The translations under genes and the position numbers were made by a program. Positions 16,861-25,534 of a DNA stretch of 64,000 nt are shown here, one piece after another. This DNA comes from Halovivax cerinus (lineage in GTDB: Archaea; Halobacteriota; Halobacteria; Halobacteriales; Natrialbaceae), in contig NZ_CP101824.1 of assembly GCF_024498195.1 (NCBI RefSeq), positions 2,232,001 through 2,296,000 on the forward strand. Direction: 5' to 3'. Below the pieces are notes generated by a model. The model had not been told where the DNA came from. It worked only from the letters and a program-made list of their open reading frames with translations, and did no database searches. The stretch's first letter is position 1. The number at the start of each line of letters is the position of its first letter.

Positions 16861-17921
16861 TGCGCGCCATCCCCGTCGCCCGCCGCGTCGGTGGCGACCC
16901 GTTCGCCGGTGATCGCGAGGAACACGTCGTCCAGCGTCGGCGCGCGGACGTTGAATCCGGTGACGGTCAGCCCCGCGTCCCGCAGCGCGACGAGCAGATC
17001 CGTCCCCAACTCGCGAGCCGTTTCCGCGGTGACGCTGATCCCCTCCTCGGTCGTCTCGACGCTCGCGTCGTCGAACGCGTCGAAGTCCCGGGCGATAGCC
17101 CCGGCGCGGCTGCGGGCGTCGGCGCCGCCCCCGACGTCGATGTCGAGCACGTCGCCGCCGACCGCCCGCTTCAGGTCCGCCGGCGATCCGTCGGCGACGA
17201 TCTCGCCGTCCAGGATCACCGCCAGGCGCTCGCAGAGCTGGTCGGCCTCTTCTAAGTACTGCGTGGTCAGGAAGATCGTGGTCCCGCGCTCGTTGATCCG
17301 CTCGAAGTACTCCCACAGCCGATTCCGCGCCGACGGATCGAGGCCGGTCGTGGGTTCGTCGAGAAAGACCAGCGGCGGCCGGTGGACCAGCGCCGTCGCG
17401 GCGTCGAGGCGCTTTTTCATCCCGCCGGAAAATCCCTCGGAACGCTTGTCGGCGACCGATTCGAGGCCGACGAGTTCGAGCAACTCGGCCGTTCGCTCGT
17501 CGCGCTCGCCACGGGCCACGCCGTAGGCTTCGCACGCGAATCGCACGTTCTCCTCCGCGGTGAGCTCGGGATCGATGCTCGTCTCCTGGGCCATGTAGCC
17601 GATCGACTCGCGGATCTTCCGCGACTCCTCGCGGGCGTCGAACCCGTTCACGCGAACCTGCCCGGCGGTCGGCGAGAGCAGCGTCGCGAAGACTTTGATC
17701 GCCGTCGTCTTGCCCGCCCCGTTCGGGCCGAGGAATCCGAAGAACTCACCGCGGCCGACAGTCAGGTCGACGCCCCGTACCGCCTCCGTTCCGTCGCCGT
17801 AGGTCACTTCGAGGCCCTCGATATCGATCGCGGTTTGTTCGGGCTGTTCTGCCCTGTTTTCTGTTTGGTTGCGGGAGTGCCCGTTGGCGCTTTCCCTCGC
17901 CGCGCTCCGATCGTTCGACAT
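16857..17921 (-). CDS. ABC exporter ATP-binding protein, DrrA family
   Basis: A 354-residue ATPase. Walker A is G-P-N-G-A-G-K-T-T near residue 70, the Q-loop follows in M-A-Q-E-T-S, the signature is F-S-G-G-M-K-K-R near 165, and Walker B is L-V-F-L-D-E-P-T-T-G-L-D. The C-terminal region after about 245 matches the DrrA-type extension that ends in T-L-D-D-V-F-L-A-I-T-G. The N-terminal 30 residues are polar and low complexity. It precedes its permease in the operon. Confidence 0.95.
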   Translation of the reverse strand: MSNDRSAARESANGHSRNQTENRAEQPEQTAIDIEGLEVTYGDGTEAVRGVDLTVGRGEFFGFLGPNGAGKTTAIKVFATLLSPTAGQVRVNGFDAREESRKIRESIGYMAQETSIDPELTAEENVRFACEAYGVARGERDERTAELLELVGLESVADKRSEGFSGGMKKRLDAATALVHRPPLVFLDEPTTGLDPSARNRLWEYFERINERGTTIFLTTQYLEEADQLCERLAVILDGEIVADGSPADLKRAVGGDVLDIDVGGGADARSRAGAIARDFDAFDDASVETTEEGISVTAETARELGTDLLVALRDAGLTVTGFNVRAPTLDDVFLAITGERVATDAAGDGDGAQ

Positions 17922-18258
17922 ACCGGCGATAGGTGAGCGAGACGGAAATACGAGGGCCCCTGCACCAGTCAGTCACTTGTACAGTCGACAACCCGGCCCC
18001 GTACGGCGCTGACAGCTGTCCCAACAGCCTTTCCAGATCGGTACATCGATCCCAAGCACTCGTGTCCCGGGCCGCGTCCTTGATCAGATCACGGCAGAAT
18101 AGTACCAACTCGGAAATTTTCTCCGATACATACAAGTCAATCAGGTAGAAACCGTTGTGGCATGGTATATCAACACACAAGTGCCAGGGGGATGGTGCGG
18201 ACGTGAGCGTTCGCCGACATGGCGACGTGGCCCGCAGGCCCCATCGGCCGACCGATCC
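17922..18258. promoter_or_regulatory. Divergent promoter region between the ABC exporter and the FG-GAP gene
   Basis: 337 bp without a credible gene. The half next to the plus-strand gene is AT-richer, with TATA-like GATACATACAAG at 18125-18136 and GGTATATC at 18164-18171. The second would give a leader of about 65 nt for the FG-GAP gene. I see no clear inverted repeat. Confidence 0.5.
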
Positions 18259-19467
18259 ATGATTGACGGGACGGCGGGTCGAAGAACGAATCGACGTGAC
18301 CTCCTGAAACTACTGGGTGTGGCTCCCGTCTTCGGCTACGTCACGAGTGGTGACGTAACGGCCACCTCGCAGGCGGAACTGGACGTGCCTCACTCTCTGG
18401 CCGGAACGTCGGTCAATGTCGCACTGAGAGGCGATGTCGCTCTCGTGGGGTCGCCCGCATCGTGGACGGGCGACGGCACCGAGGTTGGGTCCGTGACAGT
18501 CCATGAACGCACGACAGGCTCGTGGGTGCACCGTGCATCCCTGACCCCGAAATCTGGCGGGACACACTTCGGATCGGCGATCGCCCTCGACGGGTCGACG
18601 GCCCTCGTCGGCGATCCACTACCGACGCGGGCTGGCACGACTCGTTCGGGGCGTGCCGCTGTGTTCAGGGTCCACGGGGGGTCCTGGAAGCGAACGACGA
18701 CAATCACACGCCAGGCCGCAACGGGCGTCGACCAGTTCGGGGACGCAATCGCACTGGACGGGTCGACTGTCCTCGTGGGCGCACCGGCGGCCACAACCGA
18801 CCAGGGGTTCAGATCGGGTGCAGCGTGCATGTTCTCGCAAACCAACGGGTCGTGGGTTCGACGACAGACGCTGCATCCGGACCCGGGTGCAGACCGGTTC
18901 GGGACAGCCGTCGCACTCGACGGTGAGACGGCCGCCGTCGGTGCTCGACGCCGCGGGGAGTCGTCCACAGTACCGGTCGGCGAGGTGACCCTGTTCGAGC
19001 GCAGCGGCGGGGATTGGTCTCGCCAGACCACGCTTCAGTCACCGGCGTCTGAGCCGAGTGACGAGTTCGGGACGACACTCGCCCTCGACGGCGACACGCT
19101 CCTCGTCGGCGCGCCTACGGAGTCGAACGACCGGGGAGACAATGCGGGCGCGGTCCACGTCTTCACTCGGACCCGTGGGCGATGGCGACACCGACAGACG
19201 CTGGTGGCACCCGAACCTGTGGCCGACGACCAGTTCGGCACGACGCTCGCGCTGGACGACGACGTTGCGATGGTGGGCCGGCGGGGACGAGCCAGTCCGG
19301 CCTTCCTCACCCGGACGGACGGCCGGTGGCACGAGCAAGGGACGCCGACGCCTGACGACCACAGGCGAAGCCGGACTGCGGTCGCACTCGACGGTACTCG
19401 CGCGCTCGTCGGTGTCGCTGGCAGTCCGGATTCGGCGAGCGGAGTAGTGACGGTGTTCGACGCATGA
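18259..19467 (+). CDS. Tat-exported FG-GAP seven-bladed beta-propeller protein
   Basis: Start chosen at the ATG at 18259, which gives a Tat signal: R-R-T-N-R-R-D-L-L-K-L-L-G-V-A at about 8-22. There is no lipobox. The 402-residue protein consists of seven repeats, each with F-G-(S/T)-A-I-A-L-D-G-(S/D)-T followed by L-V-G-(A/S/D)-P and then V-T-V-F-(E/T)-R, with a Trp near each blade end. This is the integrin-like FG-GAP propeller; such domains bind calcium and other proteins or sugars. It would be secreted to the cell surface. It opens a four-gene same-strand cluster with the flavoprotein, S74 protein and MurE-like ligase. Confidence 0.85.
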   Translation: MIDGTAGRRTNRRDLLKLLGVAPVFGYVTSGDVTATSQAELDVPHSLAGTSVNVALRGDVALVGSPASWTGDGTEVGSVTVHERTTGSWVHRASLTPKSGGTHFGSAIALDGSTALVGDPLPTRAGTTRSGRAAVFRVHGGSWKRTTTITRQAATGVDQFGDAIALDGSTVLVGAPAATTDQGFRSGAACMFSQTNGSWVRRQTLHPDPGADRFGTAVALDGETAAVGARRRGESSTVPVGEVTLFERSGGDWSRQTTLQSPASEPSDEFGTTLALDGDTLLVGAPTESNDRGDNAGAVHVFTRTRGRWRHRQTLVAPEPVADDQFGTTLALDDDVAMVGRRGRASPAFLTRTDGRWHEQGTPTPDDHRRSRTAVALDGTRALVGVAGSPDSASGVVTVFDA

Positions 19468-19549
19468 GTCGTACAGAGCGAGCGATACGGCCAGCGGTCG
19501 AGGCAGCAGCTCACCGACCGACGACCGACACCTCTCTCTACGGGACGGT

Positions 19550-19558
19550 GAGGTGATC
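19550..19558 (+). promoter_or_regulatory. Strong Shine-Dalgarno that decides a GTG start
   Basis: GAGGTGATC is a nine-base match to the complement of the archaeal 16S rRNA 3' end. It ends 4 nt before the GTG at 19563. The alternative ATG at 19611 has nothing comparable, so the flavoprotein very probably starts at the GTG. Confidence 0.75.
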
Positions 19559-19562
19559 GAGC

Positions 19563-21758
19563 GTGGGAATCTCATTCCGAGACATTACCCCAGGTAGTGG
19601 CTCCGTCTCCATGCGGGACAGCGCAACGGCGTACAACCTGCCCGGCGTGCCCGTTACGTTCCGGGAACTGATCACGCCGCAGTATCAGTCCCACGCCGAG
19701 GATCGGAGGCAGGCCTGGACGAACTGGGTCGGTGATCACGCTGACTACGACGGCAACCGGATCAGACACACCCCGACGACCAAAGAGGAGGTCGTCGGTG
19801 CGGTGGTGAGTATGGCCGAGGACGGCGGCGAAATCCGTGCCGTCGGATCCGGACACTCCCACTCGAACGCCCCGGCACCGAAGTATCACTTTATCGACCT
19901 CAACCCGGGGTTCAATTCGGGGGACGTCGAATTCACGACGCCGAAGGGACTCAACGACGTCCTCGATCACGGCGGATGGCTGCGCGACGACCTGGATCGA
20001 TCCGAGCGACGCCACCTCAAGCGGGTCGAGGCAGGTATCCTCTTGCGTCGGCTCAACCGGTACGTCCTGCACGAGAACGGCCTGGGGTTGAAGAACATGG
20101 GCTCGTTCGACGGCCAGACTCTCGCTGGCGCAGTCAACACCTCCACGCACGGGACCGGCATCGATCTCAAGGCCGTTTCTGACGCTGTTCGCTCCGTCGA
20201 AATCGCGGTCGTCCCCGAGTCGGCAAGCGGTGATCCAGTCGTCCGTCTGTACCGGATCGAACCGGACGAGGAGGACGCGATCACGGACCGGGAGAAGTTC
20301 GAGGCGGACACCGGCGATCATCGGATGGAACTCATCCAGAACGACGACATCTTCCACTCGGTGGTGGTCGGATACGGCTGTATGGGCGTCGTGTACGGCT
20401 ATACGCTAGAGGTTCGGGACGACTACTGGCTCCGCGAGGAGTCGGACCTCGTCGACTGGAGCACGCTGAAAGACCAGTTGGGACGGACTGCGTCGAGCGT
20501 CGAGCAGTTCGCCGGGCAGAGCCGACACACGCAGATCCTGTTAAATACGGCTGCGGTCCAGTCAGAGCCGAAGAATACGATCGACTACCACGAGGTCGAT
20601 CAAGACCCGCTCTGTCTGGTGCGTCGACACGGCTACCTCGGCCAACCAGGGTACATCCCGCCAACCACTCACGACGGTCGGTGGCCGCCGGAACGGAAGG
20701 GGACGGGCGGGCAGGACGCCCTCAGAAGTCTCCTGAACAAGCCCCACCCGCTCAAGCCGAACAGGGACCGGGCGATGCAGGTCCACCGACGGTTCTTCCA
20801 TCCCGAAGCCGAGAAGAAACCGTTCGTGGGCGACCGTACGGATTCAGCGTGGTACGTGGCGCTCCGGCGACTCCCCGACGAGGGCGACGGCGGGAACGAG
20901 TACTACGAGCCGGAAGCACCCCTCCCGACGCCCACGACGGAAGTGGCCGTCCCGCTCGAGAATCTGGTCGACGCGGTCGATGCGGTCCTCGAGAAAGTCG
21001 TCGAGATCGAACAGGAGCGACCGATCCCCGGCAAGAACGCCGACGGTGAAGGCCTGAACGTCTACTTCCCGGTCCCGATCGGGATCCGGTTCACCGCGGG
21101 GACCGACCACTTCCTCTCGCCGGAGTTCGACCGGAAGTCGGCGATGATCGAACTGCCGATGCCTGTCAACGACGGCAAGACGAAAGCGGCACTCTCGCCG
21201 AATATTCCGTCACTGACCAAGGAGGAACTGCGAGAGTACGTCGTGGAACCAGCGCTCAACCAGATAGAACGACTCCTCGTCACCGAGTTCGACGGCCGCC
21301 CGCACATGGGCAAACACAACGCGATGCGATCCAGTGAGCTCGACACGAAGTACCCCTACTTCGACGCGTCGGGGACGACGGGACCAGACGAACCCGATCT
21401 CGGCTGGTACCAGCTGTACGAACACTTCAACGCGTTCGGAACGTTCGACAACAAGTTCACCGACCAACTCAACCTCGATGGCTTCACCCCCGACGAACCG
21501 ACCCCGCGGGATCCAATCGGGGCGTACAATCCGCCCAAGCCGGCCGGTCCGCCCGAAAACAGTGGTGGGTCGGAAAGCGGGGACGCGTCTGCCGGGGACG
21601 GAACCCCCGGATTCGGGGCGCTGGCCGGCGCTGCGGGAGTCGGAGCGGCGGCGTGGTGGCTCAACGAGCGAGCGACCGGCGGTGCGGGACCGAGTGACGA
21701 ACGAGACGAGACGGACGACGAACAGCACGCGATGGTCGATCCGGAGGAGCGCGAATGA
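19563..21758 (+). CDS. FAD-linked oxidase of the aldonolactone oxidase (VAO/ALO) type
   Basis: A 731-residue flavoprotein starting at GTG. The FAD-binding PP-loop has V-G-S-G-H-S-H-S at 94-101, where His 98 is the position of covalent FAD attachment in L-gulonolactone/arabinonolactone oxidases. Before it comes N-W-V-G at 54-57, and after it L-A-G-A-V-N-T-S-T-H-G-T-G, a typical second flavin loop. It is much longer than usual (about 450), with a large substrate domain and a C-terminal tail: G-T-P-G-F-G-A-L then a hydrophobic stretch A-A-G-V-G-A-A-A-W-W-L, then an acidic end. The tail resembles a PGF-CTERM anchor but no N-terminal signal is visible. Substrate is probably a sugar lactone or polyol. 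Confidence 0.8.
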   Translation: MGISFRDITPGSGSVSMRDSATAYNLPGVPVTFRELITPQYQSHAEDRRQAWTNWVGDHADYDGNRIRHTPTTKEEVVGAVVSMAEDGGEIRAVGSGHSHSNAPAPKYHFIDLNPGFNSGDVEFTTPKGLNDVLDHGGWLRDDLDRSERRHLKRVEAGILLRRLNRYVLHENGLGLKNMGSFDGQTLAGAVNTSTHGTGIDLKAVSDAVRSVEIAVVPESASGDPVVRLYRIEPDEEDAITDREKFEADTGDHRMELIQNDDIFHSVVVGYGCMGVVYGYTLEVRDDYWLREESDLVDWSTLKDQLGRTASSVEQFAGQSRHTQILLNTAAVQSEPKNTIDYHEVDQDPLCLVRRHGYLGQPGYIPPTTHDGRWPPERKGTGGQDALRSLLNKPHPLKPNRDRAMQVHRRFFHPEAEKKPFVGDRTDSAWYVALRRLPDEGDGGNEYYEPEAPLPTPTTEVAVPLENLVDAVDAVLEKVVEIEQERPIPGKNADGEGLNVYFPVPIGIRFTAGTDHFLSPEFDRKSAMIELPMPVNDGKTKAALSPNIPSLTKEELREYVVEPALNQIERLLVTEFDGRPHMGKHNAMRSSELDTKYPYFDASGTTGPDEPDLGWYQLYEHFNAFGTFDNKFTDQLNLDGFTPDEPTPRDPIGAYNPPKPAGPPENSGGSESGDASAGDGTPGFGALAGAAGVGAAAWWLNERATGGAGPSDERDETDDEQHAMVDPEERE

Positions 21759-21854
21759 TCCGCTCACTCGCGTGCCCGAACCAGCGCGAACCGAACCGGC
21801 CGGCCTGCCGGACGAGCGCTCGACCGATCGGTGCGACTACGACGATACATACCC

Positions 21855-22895
21855 ATGCCAGACGCTGACATCATCCTCGAGAAAGACTGGACGAACGTGA
21901 TCAGAGATCTCCGACTGGGGACCGAAGACGGTGCGTTAGCCGACCTCAGAATGTACAATCAGGACGGCGACGACGTTATTCACCTATCGGCGGTGCAACG
22001 CCCCGGGTTCGACGCGAGCATCACCGCAGTGGGCGAGGCTGGGTTGTTGACTCTCGGCGGCGCGGGCACGGCCGGCGTGTTGCGGTTCCTCGATCCGGAC
22101 GGAGACGAAGCGATCGAAATACACGCGGGGCCCAAGATCAGCCTCTCGTCGGACCAGGGGAACACCACGCTTTCCGGGAAGTTGGTCAGCACGAACCTGA
22201 TTACTGCCGATCGGGTGTCCTCGGGAGAGATGGCGGCGACGAGGGGTCGAATCCGGGACCTCGATGTCGGTGGCGAAGACGGGTCCGAGGACCCACAGCC
22301 CGGCACGGTGACAGTACACGACGATCAAAATGAAGTGACGGTTGAGGTAGACGGCCAGACTGGGTCGATTCGACACCAGGGCAACATCTCGGCGCTGTCG
22401 GACGCCCGCGTCAAGCACGGGGTCGAACCGCTCGATGGAGCACTCGAGACAGTCACGCAACTACGAGGCGTCCGCTACGAGTGGGACGACGACATCGACG
22501 CGGACCTGTCACTCGACGACGACAGTCACGTGGGCTTTCTCGCACAGGACGTCGAACGGGTGTTCCCCGAAGCGGTCGACGAGGACGGCAAGGGTTGGAT
22601 GGGAACCGTGGACGACGCCTTCACACCGATTCTCGTTGAGGCGATCAAAGAGCAGCAAGCGATGCTCGCCGAGCAGTCAGAAACGATCGCGGCCCAGGCC
22701 GAGACGATCGAATCACACGAAGAAACCATCGAATCGCACGCCGAAACCGTCGATGCACAGGCGGAGAGGGTCGAAGCGCAACGAGAGACGCTTGCGGCGC
22801 AGTCCCGGACGCTCGACGCTCAGGCGGATCGGATCGAGACGCTCGAATCCCGGCTCGAAGCGCTCGAGCGGGCGGTCGAGACGGATGCGTCGTAA
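21855..22895 (+). CDS. Peptidase S74 / intramolecular chaperone domain protein with coiled-coil tail
   Basis: Start taken at the ATG at 21855 (M-P-D-A-D-I-I-L-E-K); a GTG 24 bp earlier is less likely. Residues 1-175 are repetitive short beta strands suggesting a trimeric beta-structure. Residues 180-265 match the S74 domain of endosialidase-type tail spikes: L-S-D-A-R-V-K-H-G-V with the Ser 182/Lys 187 dyad, then L-R-G-V-R-Y-E-W, V-G-F-L-A-Q-D-V, and F-T-P-I-L-V-E-A-I-K-E-Q. Such domains trimerise, guide folding, then cut themselves off. Residues 266-341 are a long coiled coil with repeats of A-Q-A-E-T-I-E-S-H. It lies 96 bp after the flavoprotein and 15 bp before the ligase. Confidence 0.85.
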   Translation: MPDADIILEKDWTNVIRDLRLGTEDGALADLRMYNQDGDDVIHLSAVQRPGFDASITAVGEAGLLTLGGAGTAGVLRFLDPDGDEAIEIHAGPKISLSSDQGNTTLSGKLVSTNLITADRVSSGEMAATRGRIRDLDVGGEDGSEDPQPGTVTVHDDQNEVTVEVDGQTGSIRHQGNISALSDARVKHGVEPLDGALETVTQLRGVRYEWDDDIDADLSLDDDSHVGFLAQDVERVFPEAVDEDGKGWMGTVDDAFTPILVEAIKEQQAMLAEQSETIAAQAETIESHEETIESHAETVDAQAERVEAQRETLAAQSRTLDAQADRIETLESRLEALERAVETDAS

Positions 22896-22910
22896 ATCGA
22901 TCGTGTACCG

Positions 22911-24077
22911 ATGAGGTGCATCGCCGTCACCGGCACGAACGGGAAAACGACGACGACAACGTTCTGCCGTCAGTTGCTCACCCGCGACGACCATCGGGCC
23001 GCGAGTTTCGGCAGTCTCGGCCTCGTTCGGCCGTCGGGCCGCCAGGCAGATCCATCCGTCGCGGTCGGCCCACGGGCGCTTTCAGATTTTCTGACACGCC
23101 TCACCGCGGAGGGCATGGACACCGTGGCGCTGGAGGCCCACAGCAGGGCACTCTCCGGCGTGACGTACGACCACGTCGACGTGGACGTGGCCGTCTTCAC
23201 GAATCTCGCTCGCGATCACCTCGACGTTCACGATGATATGGCGACGTACTTCGAGGCGAAACGCTCACTGTTTACCGAGTCCCTCGTCGACGACGGTACT
23301 GCCGTCATCAACGTCGACGACGATCGGGCACCGCAACTCCTCGACTGTTGTCGGGACCGTGGCGTCGACGTGATGACCTACGGGCGGGACGCCGATGCCG
23401 ATGTCTCGATTCGCGGGACAGCCCCTTCGTCGAGGGGTGTCACCGTAGACCTATCGGTCGACGGGCAACAGTGCTCCGTCGCGCTTGACGTGGTGGGGGA
23501 CGTCATGGTCGAGAACGCGTGTGCTGCGGTCGCAGCCGTACGCGCGACCGGCCGGGAGGTCACGGAGATACTCGACGACCTCGGCGACCTGCAGCCACCA
23601 CCTGGCCGCCTCGAGCGCGTCGGGATGCATCGGGGCGTCGAACTGTTCGTCGACTACGCCCACACGCCCGCCGCGCTCCGGGCCGTTCTCGAGAGCTTCG
23701 AGGCGCGATCGACGGGTGATCTCGTCGTCGTCTTCGGGTGTGGTGGGAACCGTGACAGGGGCAAACGGCGTGAGATGGGCGCAGTCGCGGCCGAGTGTGC
23801 TGACCGCGCGGTCGTGACCGACGACAATCCGCGGTCGGAGGATCCCGCGACGATACGACAAGCAATTCTCACCGGCTGTCCGGACGCTCGGGAGTGTGGC
23901 TCGCGCAAGCGAGCGATCGAACTGGCCGTCTCGGCGGCGACGGCGGGAGATATCATCGTCGTCGCTGGGAAGGGCCACGAGCGCCAGCAGGTCTGCGGAA
24001 CCGAGACCGTGGCGTTCTCGGACCACGACGTGCTTCGGGAGGTGATGGAGTCGCGTCCTGACCGAGTAGGAGAGTAA
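22911..24077 (+). CDS. MurE-type Mur ligase lacking the N-terminal UDP-substrate domain
   Basis: A 388-residue ATP-dependent amide ligase. It begins directly with the ATP loop V-T-G-T-N-G-K-T-T (6-14), then N-L-A-R-D-H-L-D-V-H-D-D-M (98-110) with E-A-K at 115-117, the Lys position that is carbamylated in MurE, V-D-Y-A-H-T-P-A-A-L, F-G-C-G-G-N-R-D-R-G-K-R (275-286), D-N-P-R at 305-308 (the diaminopimelate-type motif) and G-K-G-H-E at 353-357. Bacterial MurE is about 490 residues because of an N-terminal domain holding UDP-MurNAc; that is absent here. Haloarchaea have no peptidoglycan, so the acceptor must differ. Probable bacterial origin. Confidence 0.88.
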   Translation: MRCIAVTGTNGKTTTTTFCRQLLTRDDHRAASFGSLGLVRPSGRQADPSVAVGPRALSDFLTRLTAEGMDTVALEAHSRALSGVTYDHVDVDVAVFTNLARDHLDVHDDMATYFEAKRSLFTESLVDDGTAVINVDDDRAPQLLDCCRDRGVDVMTYGRDADADVSIRGTAPSSRGVTVDLSVDGQQCSVALDVVGDVMVENACAAVAAVRATGREVTEILDDLGDLQPPPGRLERVGMHRGVELFVDYAHTPAALRAVLESFEARSTGDLVVVFGCGGNRDRGKRREMGAVAAECADRAVVTDDNPRSEDPATIRQAILTGCPDARECGSRKRAIELAVSAATAGDIIVVAGKGHERQQVCGTETVAFSDHDVLREVMESRPDRVGE

Positions 24078-24170
24078 ATTCACGGATAGCGAGCGACTGG
24101 GGTGGCTCATCATCCGGGTACAGACAACCGCTCACTCGCGACCGACTCTGCACGGAACCCCCACAGATTT

Positions 24171-24196
24171 GACAATCCCTGGGCCCAGGGACTGTC
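24171..24196. terminator. Strong inverted repeat between convergent genes
   Basis: TCCCTGGGCCCAGGGA (24176-24191) is a perfect 16-bp palindrome, extended by GACA on the left and TGTC on the right after one mismatch. It lies in the 258-bp gap between the MurE-like gene and the convergent ABC importer, where a two-way terminator would be expected, but there is no T-tract. The rest of the gap holds nothing I can name. Confidence 0.4.
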
Positions 24197-24335
24197 CTGC
24201 CACCACGCCCCCGTCTCGGTTGCTCTGTCGTGTGCAGAACCCGGAACTGCCCGCGGCGGGCGCCGGCGCTCGACCCTGATCGATCGTTCGACAGGTAGTA
24301 GAAAGGGTGAGGAGACGGTGCTGTGACAGCCCCCG

Positions 24336-25529
24336 TCAGCTGTCAGCCTGCGTTCCCGCCCGGCCCGTATCGCCGCCCCCCGAATCGAACTCGGTGAGGC
24401 CGTGGACAAGCGCGTCGCCGGACGCGGCGTCGAACAGGTGGATCTGTGACCGGTCGAGCACTACGTCGACCGACTGGTCCGCCGCCAGTTCGGTGTCGGG
24501 GGTGACGCTCATCAGCAACTGATCCGGCGAGGACGTGGCGTCCCCGGCCATGGTCCCCGTGACGTCCTCGGCGAGCAGGAGGTAGACGAAGATCTCGTCG
24601 CCCATCGGCTCGATCACGTCGGTCCGGGCGTCGATCCCGTCGGTCGGGTCGGCCAGCGCGTCGGCCTCGCCCGACAGGTGGACGTCTTCCGGGCGAACGC
24701 CCATCGTGACGGTGTCGCCCACACTCACTCCGGGAATCGTCTCGGGATCGAAGCGGACGTCGAAGTTCTTCGTCTCGAGTCCGTCGGCGACGACCGTCCC
24801 CTCGACGAAGTTCATCGAGGGCGAGCCGATGAAGCCCGCGACGAACAGGTTCGTCGGCTCGTTGTAGCAGGTGAGTGGCGCGGCGATCTGCTGGAGTTTG
24901 CCCTCGTTCAGTACCGCGATCCGGTTCGACATCGTCATCGCCTCGGCCTGGTCGTGCGTGACGTAGATGATCGTCGCGTCGAGCTCGCGGTGGAGCCGCT
25001 GGAGTTCCGTTCGCATGTGGACCCGGAGTTTCGCGTCGAGATTGGCCAGCGGCTCGTCCATCAGGAAGACATCCGGGTTGCGCACGAGCGCCCGGGCGAT
25101 GGCCACCCGCTGGCGCTGGCCACCCGAGAGTTCGTCCGGCATCCGCTCTAGCATCCCCTCGAGTTCGACGATCTCTGCGGCCCGCTCGACGCGGCGGTCG
25201 ATCTCCTCGTCGTCGTACTTTCTGAGCCGGAGGCCGAAGGAGATGTTCTCGAAGACGTTCATGTGCGGGAACAGGGCGATGTTCTGAAAGACCATCGCGA
25301 CGCCACGGTCTTTGGGTGCGAGGGTCGTCACCTCGCGGTCGCCGATGTAGACGCTGCCCTCGGTCGGCTGGGTCAGTCCGGCGACCGTCTCCATCGTCGT
25401 CGACTTGCCACAGCCCGACGGCCCGACGAACGTGACGAATTCGCCGTCCTCGACCGCCAGGCTGACGTCGTCGACGGCGGTGACGTCCTCGTAGCGTTTC
25501 GTGACGTTCTCGAGTCGTACGCGTGCCAT
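24336..25529 (-). CDS. Carbohydrate ABC importer ATP-binding protein (MalK/UgpC type)
   Basis: A 397-residue ATPase starting at the ATG ending at 25529. Walker A G-P-S-G-C-G-K-S-T, Q-loop V-F-Q-N-I-A-L-F-P-H, signature L-S-G-G-Q-R-Q-R, Walker B V-F-L-M-D-E-P-L-A-N-L-D and H-loop Y-V-T-H-D-Q-A-E-A are all intact. The C-terminal TOBE-like regulatory region has G-V-R-P-E-D-V-H-L as in sugar and glycerol-phosphate importers. The tail is acidic and Gly-rich. It lies 5 bp after the second permease and is the last gene of a four-gene operon. Confidence 0.95.
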   Translation of the reverse strand: MARVRLENVTKRYEDVTAVDDVSLAVEDGEFVTFVGPSGCGKSTTMETVAGLTQPTEGSVYIGDREVTTLAPKDRGVAMVFQNIALFPHMNVFENISFGLRLRKYDDEEIDRRVERAAEIVELEGMLERMPDELSGGQRQRVAIARALVRNPDVFLMDEPLANLDAKLRVHMRTELQRLHRELDATIIYVTHDQAEAMTMSNRIAVLNEGKLQQIAAPLTCYNEPTNLFVAGFIGSPSMNFVEGTVVADGLETKNFDVRFDPETIPGVSVGDTVTMGVRPEDVHLSGEADALADPTDGIDARTDVIEPMGDEIFVYLLLAEDVTGTMAGDATSSPDQLLMSVTPDTELAADQSVDVVLDRSQIHLFDAASGDALVHGLTEFDSGGGDTGRAGTQADS

Positions 25530-25534
25530 GTTGA

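Noticed and set aside
22911-24077. Peptidoglycan synthesis
   Set aside because: A single truncated MurE with no other mur genes, in a haloarchaeon, cannot support peptidoglycan.
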